Below are positions 57,060 to 64,000 of a stretch of 64,000 nt of DNA, in pieces. Numbering within the stretch: position 1 is the stretch's first letter; each line of letters begins with the position of its first letter. The position numbers were made by a program, and so were the translations under genes. The notes under the pieces were generated by a model. It was not told where the DNA came from. It did not search any database and saw nothing but the letters and a program-made list of their open reading frames with translations. The stretch comes from Serinus canaria (lineage: Eukaryota; Chordata; Aves; Passeriformes; Fringillidae), in contig NC_066316.1 in the NCBI RefSeq assembly GCF_022539315.1, forward strand, positions 96,776,179 through 96,840,178, written 5' to 3'.

Positions 57060-57409
57060 GTTTACTTTCCATGTTGAAAGCACTGTTGCATTTTTATGCC
57101 CCGTTTGAGTTCCTCTCCTGGCGACTGTAGATGGGATCAGCGATGCTCAGAGGAGCAGAACTTGAAGCCCTTCCTCCTGAGACACTCTGAGGGTTTCTCT
57201 CCCATCATTACGGGCAGTGTTCCCTGGTCCCAAGGGGTGCATCCAGACCATGTTGCAATTTGGCACAAGGAAGCGAGCCAGAGGAGAGAGGATGCGCTCC
57301 GGGAGGGAAGGTGCCGCGCTCCCTCGCTCTGTAGGGGAAGAGGGCGGTGGTGCAGACGAGCTGCCCATGGCAGCAAGGAGCAGGCGCGTTGTCCCCGGCT
57401 CTGGCAGGT
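57060..57409. promoter_or_regulatory. CpG-rich flank of the minisatellite, possible promoter-like region
   Basis: GC and CpG content rise from about 57230 (GAAGCGAGCCAG, GATGCGCTCCGGGAGGG, GTGCCGCGCTCCCTCGC, CAGGCGCGTTGTCC). It joins the minisatellite and, on the other side, GCCGCCCCGGGGAGGCCGGA (57811-57830). The whole 57230-57890 block behaves as one CpG island. Whether it starts a transcript cannot be seen. Confidence 0.35.
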
Positions 57410-57809
57410 GCTGCGGGCTCTGTGCCATGTGCGGTGCCCGGCGCTGCGGGCTCTGTGCCATGTGCGGTGCCCGGCGCTGGGGTTTTGTGCCATGTGCGGT
57501 GCCCGGCGCTGGGGTTTTGTGCCATGTGCGGTGCCCGGCGCTGGGGGCTCTGTGCCATGTGCGGTGCCCGGCGCTGGGGTTTTGTGCCATGTGCGGTGCC
57601 CGGCGCTGCGGGATCTGTGCCCTGTGCGGTGCCCGGCGCTGGGGTTTTGTGCCATGTGCGGTGCCCGGCGCTGCGGGCTCTGTGCCATGTGCGGTGCCCG
57701 GCGCTGGGGTTTTGTGCCATGTGCGGTGCCCGGCGCTGGGGTTTCTGTGCCATGTTCGGTGCCCGGCGCTGGGGTTTTGTGCCATGTGCGGTGCCCGGCG
57801 CTGGGGCTG
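57410..57809. repeat. CpG-rich minisatellite, 12 copies of a 32/33-bp unit
   Basis: The core TGTGCCATGTGCGGTGCCCG followed by GCGCTG begins at 57421, 57454, 57486, 57518, 57551, 57583, 57616, 57648, 57681, 57713, 57746 and 57778. Spacing is 32 or 33 bases. From 57518 it alternates strictly 33/32, so the recent unit is a 65-base dimer. Dimer halves differ mainly in the spacer (GCGGGCTC or GGGGCTC against GGGGTTT). Each unit has three CpGs. None of the six frames contains a stop codon across the array, which explains ORFs of 183-315 codons on both strands. Confidence 0.95.
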
Positions 57810-60145
57810 GGGCCGCCCCGGGGAGGCCGGAGGCGCTGCTGCCAGGAGCGGAGCTCCGCGGGATGGAGGAGCTGCCCCGGCTGCCAAACTCGGCTGAGAT
57901 ATTTCGCACTGTAAATTTAAAACAGAAATGTGAATACGGCAAAACCATAAGCTGTTTCTGGATGTGTTTCAACAAGACACGGCTTCTTGCAGAGAACAGG
58001 CAGAAAAGTGGGAAGAATTCAGAGAAAAAAAAGCCAAAATATGTCTCAGCAGTGGTGCACGAGTGGTTCAAATTGTCTTGAAGCCTATTGAGCTCTGTTG
58101 AGTGCCTGTTATGCTTATCAGTGTTGCTGAACTGAGTTGTAGCAAAGGAAACCACTTTCCAGGGCTCTCTAGTTACTATTGCCGGACATCACTTTTCCAA
58201 AAGTGGGATCTACCCCTCTGCAGAAAAAATGCATATGGAACAAAAACAGGGTAAGAGAAGATTTAGTCCCAACACAAAACACCTGAACTGGAAAAGAGAG
58301 CTGACCTGCCAAACCCTGTTTGTGAATGACCTCAGTCCGGGCTCCTTAGACTGCAGCTTCTGCTCTGCACCATCCCACGTGCCCTGAGAGCCAGCAGGAG
58401 CTCAGGGAGATGTGGACCAGAAACTGAGAGCAGCTCTGGGCCATTCACACTGGGGACAGGTTCCAGGCCAGAACAGGTGAGAAGCAGCACGTTTACTCAG
58501 GGAGTCATATCTTTAGCCAGAGTGGGAAATCGCTCTCTTAACATGAAGAAAAACCTCTGGGTTTGGAAAAAGCTTGCCTGGACATTCTATGATCAGCTAA
58601 AAAATTTCAGTAGATATTTCAGAGGAAATTATCAAGAATACTCATGACAAAAGGATATAACAGTTGTATTTTTTTAAAAAATGCATACTTACACACTATC
58701 TTTTTTTTTGAAGACTATGCTACTGAGTTATAAAGCTGATTCTAGGACAGCAGAAATCGATACTATAAACTCTCAACATTTTAAGTACTACTTTTAGTGC
58801 TTTTTTTCCAGAGTTAGATACTTTTATTTTTGTTTTTGCAGAATTAGTTTGATATTTTCATTTCTATCTCAGAATAAATTACTAAAAACTAAACTAAGAA
58901 TTTTTAGTTGAAGGACAATCTCTAACCAAATTTACTGTCAAATTTTATGACTCCCTTTTCTCATGATTTAGCCTGCAATGCTTGAATTTAAGGACTAAGT
59001 ACTGCCTGATGGCAGAAAACCCATATACAGAAAAATTTACTTGAAAATATTATAGGTCATGGGAATCGGTTTTACTACCCTCCACATTTTTGTGAAGAGA
59101 AATGTATTAAATGAACCCCAAGGTAAATTTTATCTCACTGCGTGACTGTACATTAAATCAGGTCTAGAAATTCAGAAATGTCTGACTTCCAGGAGATGGT
59201 GCTGTAGCACTTCAACTGCATTCCTGCTGGCATTCATGTTCCGGTTTCCAACTCTGACAAAAATTTTCATTTTTCACTGTGATTTCTCAGAAAAGCAGGA
59301 GCCCCATACCTAAAAGACACTTTTTTTTTTTCTCCTCCCAAGAAACCCTTCATTTTATTTTACATAAGAAAAAATAAAATCAAGGAAAAAGAGCAGAAAT
59401 GCTGTCTGGCCATTAATATGGGAATAAGAAAGACAAGGATCAAGGAATGAGATATAAGATCAACCTGCTTAATTTAGACCTGTATCAAACCACATTTGAA
59501 TTCAGTTCTGCTGTTTTGGTTGACCTGCTTCTGAAGGTTCTGTACCTGAAGCTTTTGCATGAGCTGGTCAGTTCAGCAGTATTTCAATCCAGATTTTCAT
59601 TTTAGTCTATCTTTGCTCCTAGACTATCCTCAGCTATTAATTAAAAAAATAATCTCTGGAGGCATGTTTGTCTTTCCCCTATAATCCCTATTCCAGCAAC
59701 TCTCATGGAATGAACCCACTGCTTGCTACAAAAAAGTTACAGAGGAAGGGGGAAAAAAAAACCCCAAACTACCAAACAAAATATCAGAAAGATAATAAAG
59801 TTAATTGGAATTACTTTAAAAAAAATAAATAGATTAAAAAATATATTAATTTAAAAGGTCCTTCCTTTTCCAATTGCCAGACTACAGCCTTGATTTATGG
59901 CCCTGCAAACCCAGACAGTACAGCCTGCAAGAGAGATAATTTTGGTCTGAAAAGGAGTTCTATAGCTGTGGCATTGCAGATGTGGAAAGCCTATCAGTGC
60001 TGGAAAAGCATGGTATCTTTTTGCAGCACACTGCCCTAACTTTTGTCTTGTAAGTGTCGCAGGAAACCAGGAGTTCTGGACACAATCCAGCATCTACATT
60101 TCTGTTTGCTTTATGCAGATCACTTGGAGCTATATTTTGCGAGTT
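57810..60145. other. Intergenic, right flank of the CpG island then AT-rich DNA
   Basis: The first 85 bases still belong to the CpG-rich block. After that the sequence is AT-rich with a moderately GC-rich patch at 58320-58490. I see no gene or repeat family. Confidence 0.6.
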
Positions 60146-60211
60146 TTCTTTCTTTTCTTTTTTCTTTTTTTCCTTTCCTTTCTTTATTTTTTTCCTTTTT
60201 TTTTTTTTTCC
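60146..60211. repeat. Polypyrimidine tract, about 65 bp
   Basis: TTTCTTTCTTTTCTTTTTTC-type sequence, similar to but much shorter than the 46.6-kb tract. The Lys/Glu-rich minus ORFs are artefacts. Confidence 0.88.
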
Positions 60212-63200
60212 CATAGTATTTCTGAAATACTGAAACATAAAATGAAATACTTAAGTACAAGGGTCTGGAAATCAGTATTTCCAGATTCCACAACTGGCAC
60301 CAACTACAGCTAAGAAGGATGCAATATTGTCCACACAAAACATTGGAAATACATGAAAAATGCAAGGTCTTAAAAATCACAATTAAAAAATCAAACATTT
60401 GTTGGTGACTTGTATAAAAAAACTGAACAAAAAAGAAAAAAAAAATTCTCTGAGAAAATTTGCATTTTGAGAAGAGAAAAAGAGCTTTTTTATCTGTGGG
60501 AGGCTTTCAGTATATGTTCTTTCACCGGGTTAAACAGTGACTTTGACAGACTCTGCTTGACCTTGAGCAAACCCTTCATCTGCTAGTTACCTAAGTGCCT
60601 CCCACCTGTGTTAGCAAGGTGTCTACAGAAAGATAATGAAGCTTATCTCAAGTGTTTTTCTGCAGACATGTTCCGTGGAAGGAGGATAGCTTTATCCCCT
60701 ACAGCTACATTGGCTACATTTATTCCTTCTGCTTCTTCAGTGTCTTTTCTAAGGCAGAAGTGCCTTGAATTTCACGTTTTCCCTTCTTTTGCAGAGGCAA
60801 TAGCCGGTAGAGAGTGCAGTCAGAGGCATCAGCGCGCTCCTCTGCAGAACTGGGGGAAACCTTTTGCCAGCCGTGTTTCCTTCCCAAGGGGCCATCCAGA
60901 ACCTTTATCAGAGAGGCTGGTACCTGATTAGGTGTGTGTGTAGGGGCCTCATGAGCACTCACACAGAGCCAGGGAAGGAAAGCTGCCTGGTGCTGTCCTG
61001 CTGGAAAGCTGCAGGGTGCCCATGAGGAGGGAGCTGGGTGCAGATGCAAACGCCTGCAGGCAGCTGTTTCTGGGGGGGAGCTCGAGGGTGCCGCTGAGCA
61101 CCGCTGTAAATCTCCTCACAGCTTGTTTAAAGGAAGGGCAGCTCCACTTCAGAGATAACACTGGAGTCACAGACATAAAATAATGCAAGGTCTCTGCAAA
61201 AGTCCAGGACAGAGAGAGGGCTTGGGCCAGGACTCCCCTCCATCTGGCAGCTGTTGGGGTGCCAAGCTCTTAAATGCAGGTGAGATTGTGGGACGAACTT
61301 CAAAGGAAAGCGCAGAAAATGCAACTAAAAACTGAACAAAAAAGTCAGTTTAAGGTAATTTTTATGTACTAGCTTGTTCACTTGCTTAGGGAAGACACTG
61401 ATTTTTGAGACAAAGAAAATCTGGGGAATCTAATCTACCTGGCCTTCTGCAGAGCCTCTAATTCTATGGAAACATCTGATTTCAAAATACAGATACAAAT
61501 TTTTTAATTAGATTGAGAAAATCGAATTAAAACTGGAATTATAAGTGTTTTATGTTTGTCATAGTGAAAATCAGTAATATTATCCTGAAAAAAACCCTTC
61601 AATCTCTGGGTCTTGAAGAACTGGGTCTTTTCAGCAGGTTGAAGAAGTATTTTTTTAGTGATATAAGTACATTTTTTATAAAGTTCTGATAAAAAATTAA
61701 TTTCACACAGTTCTTTCCTTACTTTTTTTTGTTTGCTTGTTCTCTCATTTGTTTTCTGGAGCAGTTTAGGATTTTTATTGCATGTATCATTAATTTTTTA
61801 TCTTTGACAGTTCTTAAGGGTATATTTTTAACATCCATCATTCTGGAGCTTTCTTCCACTGACCCTGGATTTTTGTGAACACACTACAACATGAAAAACT
61901 ATGGACACTAAAACAGATAAAATAAGAGTACAAACCACATTTCCCCACTTTTGTCATCAATGCAGCATAGAACAGGAAACATTTTGCTCAAAGAATCACT
62001 ACAAAATTAATATTATTTTCACTGGTTATACAGTATTCACTCTCAATCAAAACCTTATATAAATGCTTCCTTATTCACAAAGAAAAACTTTTTCCTAGAC
62101 ACACCCGTTCAAAGATTTGGCCTGGGTATTTTGGCTTGGGTTTTGATGTGCTGGATAATGTGAAAACAATAAAGCTGTAAGTACTGTGGCTGTTAAGTGA
62201 TTTAACCAGGAGATTAATCTTGTGCATCACAAAAACTGAAGAACAAAGGAGAAGCTGACATTGAATATGAGTTTGTGAAATTTGTCATTTTTAGTTCAGC
62301 AGAGACAACATGCTTTAGCTGAACCACTCTCCACATTGCAATGCACAGGAGAGTCATTGTCATAGAGATAATAAGCTCTCTTCCCAGCATGGATACTGAA
62401 TGGTAGGGAAAAGTGATAATTTAGCTCCTTTCTCATACAGCTATATCAACACAAGTAAGTCTATCTCTTCCACCTGTCAGCAGATGTACATTTGTTCAGA
62501 GCTGTATTCATACATGGTGCTTAAATAGTAAAGAACACTGATGTTTCACTGATTTTTTCCCACTTTTGTGCAGCCTCACTGAAAGCTCACTTGCTTTCTA
62601 GCAGTAGAATGGGAAAGAAAACTATTCCAATATGAAAGAGAATTACATGGAGCCAAAAGAGAAAAGAGGTGCTTATTCAAAACATACTTCTTTTTCACTA
62701 TACCTTCAGGCAGGTGGGTTAAAGAAATTGCCTATTGCTCTGGAGTTACCCACATCACATCCAGGGCTGAAAGAGATGTATCAGCCTGCCTTGCTGATAG
62801 GAACTGCAGCACTGTTAATATTGCTGTACAACTCTAGGTGGTATCTTTGCATTGCTCTGGTTGGCACTATATGCACACACCAGCTTAATGTGGAATTCAG
62901 CTGCTGCTGAGAAGATTGAGCACTTGGAAGAATCAGCCTTGGTTGTTACTTTGGAAATAATATCAGTATTAAACTTGGCAAAAGAAGAAAATCTTGAAAC
63001 TTTTTTAAATTAAGTAAAACATCTACTCAGGACTGAGTTCAATGCACAAATACTTCACTCCCTACTTTTCACAGTCAGCAGCATCTACTCTGCAATTGTT
63101 AACTGAGCCAAGAAATGAAATGTTGGCTATGACATTCTTGATGCTCACTGGCTCTAGAGCTGACTTCATGCAAAACAGGCAGCAACATGCTGAGTATCTG

Positions 63201-64000
63201 AGAACAGTGGTACACAATCCAAAACCTGCCTTTCACCAGAAATGACCCTTAGATGCCTCCTTCTTCAGCTTCCCAAATGAAAAATGATGGATTTGTTCTT
63301 ACACTGCTCTCTTTAAAAGGAAAACATGGTAGCAAGTTTCACCAAAGACGCAGCCTGGTGTCCATATGCAGCTTAAGCCACTATTCAGTGGCAAAGGCAA
63401 ATTCCACTTTTCTGGTGAATGATTTTCCTTTCTGTTATAATTTCAGAGCAATTTAGTGTTTCTTGGGCAGCAACACACAGTTTGTGTAGAACTACATGAA
63501 AAGGGCTAATAATTTATTTTTACTTTACAATTTGAAGGCTCTTTATGTTGCTAGTTTTGGTAAAAGAGCTGTAGGGTGAAGGGGAATGGAGTGCATTGTG
63601 TCAGAGGGCTTAGAGTAATACCAGAATGTGAAAATTTGTTGGTTCATTATACCATCCTACTGGTTCCTTCTTTGACCTGGATCAATTGCAAATTACTTAA
63701 TCCAGTGATCATTTCTTGAACTTTGTATAAGCACTGTGGTTCTGAAGATAGGTTGAATGATGTTTACATTTCCATTGTGTTACATCTCAGCAACTAAGTG
63801 CAGTTATTCTCTCCTGTCTGCTTTCAGTCTGGTGAGAGAACCTACCTGACTAGAGAAACCTCTCACTGAAGATTTTTCAAGACTGGAATGTTCCTGGAAA
63901 AACACTGACATTTTCCAAGAATAAGTGCTTTGTTGAAGTGTTCTTGACTAGCTTGACAAAGAGTCTCAGCTGCCATACCAGTAAATCCTTCTTATTTCCA
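60212..64000. other. Intergenic to the window end, no gene recognised
   Basis: A somewhat GC-richer part lies at 60780-61290, otherwise AT-rich. The 92-codon ORF at 62632-62910 has a hydrophobic middle (LLIGTAALLILLY-like) but no homology I can name and no splice or regulatory context. Confidence 0.55.

Noticed and set aside
57096..58155. Long ORFs (183-315 codons) on both strands across the CpG minisatellite
   Set aside because: All six frames are open because the 32/33-base unit has no stops in any frame. The peptides are just frame-rotated repeats (for example APGTAHGTKPQRR), with no domain and no splice context.
62632..62910. 92-codon plus ORF with a hydrophobic segment
   Set aside because: Isolated, no homology recognised, and length is within what chance gives in a 64-kb window.
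1..64000. CRISPR arrays, operons, insertion sequences, rRNA or tRNA genes
   Set aside because: The window is vertebrate nuclear DNA; I saw no array of spaced repeats and no cloverleaf with A/B box wording.

Overview
This window looks like nuclear DNA from a bird. The evidence is exons separated by introns of up to about 15 kb with GT-AG splice sites, many degraded CR1 LINE fragments with the avian-type 3' end (…ATTCTATGATTCT), an ERV-type LTR, and AT-rich intergenic DNA broken by small CpG-rich islands. A songbird is plausible from the repeat content, but the sequence alone does not prove it.

The one protein-coding gene I can support is RNF144A, a RING-between-RING (RBR) E3 ubiquitin ligase, on the + strand. 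Seven coding exons (695-829, 15611-15715, 15905-15965, 16980-17187, 18990-19137, 20390-20479, 23455-23586) join in frame into a complete 292-residue protein. It has RING1, IBR, the catalytic RING2 and a C-terminal membrane anchor. The 5' non-coding exon(s) and promoter lie to the left of the window. The 3'UTR probably runs to about 24.6 kb or 25.3-25.5 kb, where AATAAA signals occur.

The first intron inside the coding region (830-15610) holds an old CR1 that reads on the minus strand (about 1440-2615), a second CR1 fragment (about 9492-9969) and two strong DNA hairpins. The 17188-18989 intron holds a degraded coding-like stretch. The last intron (20480-23454) holds a compact CpG-rich island next to a TAAT-rich block that looks like a regulatory element.

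From about 25.5 kb to the end I find no convincing protein gene. In mammals the region after RNF144A is a gene desert leading to ID2, and this looks comparable. It contains CR1 fragments (26.8, 41.1-41.4, 44.1-44.3, 48.6 and 48.85-49.6 kb), an older CR1/L3-like tail (45.3 kb), a minus-strand LTR (28.56-29.37 kb) beside a 130-140 bp duplicated segment, a CpG-rich block with a perfect MEF2-type site (31.8-32.3 kb), a 250-bp polypyrimidine tract (46.55-46.80 kb), an AT microsatellite (48.5 kb) and a 12-copy CpG-rich minisatellite (57.41-57.81 kb). The minisatellite is free of stop codons in all six frames, so it produces several long but probably spurious ORFs.

I found no clear new biological system. 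The best leads are the miRNA-like hairpin at 4870-4924, the two CpG/TF-site-rich blocks, the minisatellite island and the unexplained degraded coding-like stretch at 17298-17715.
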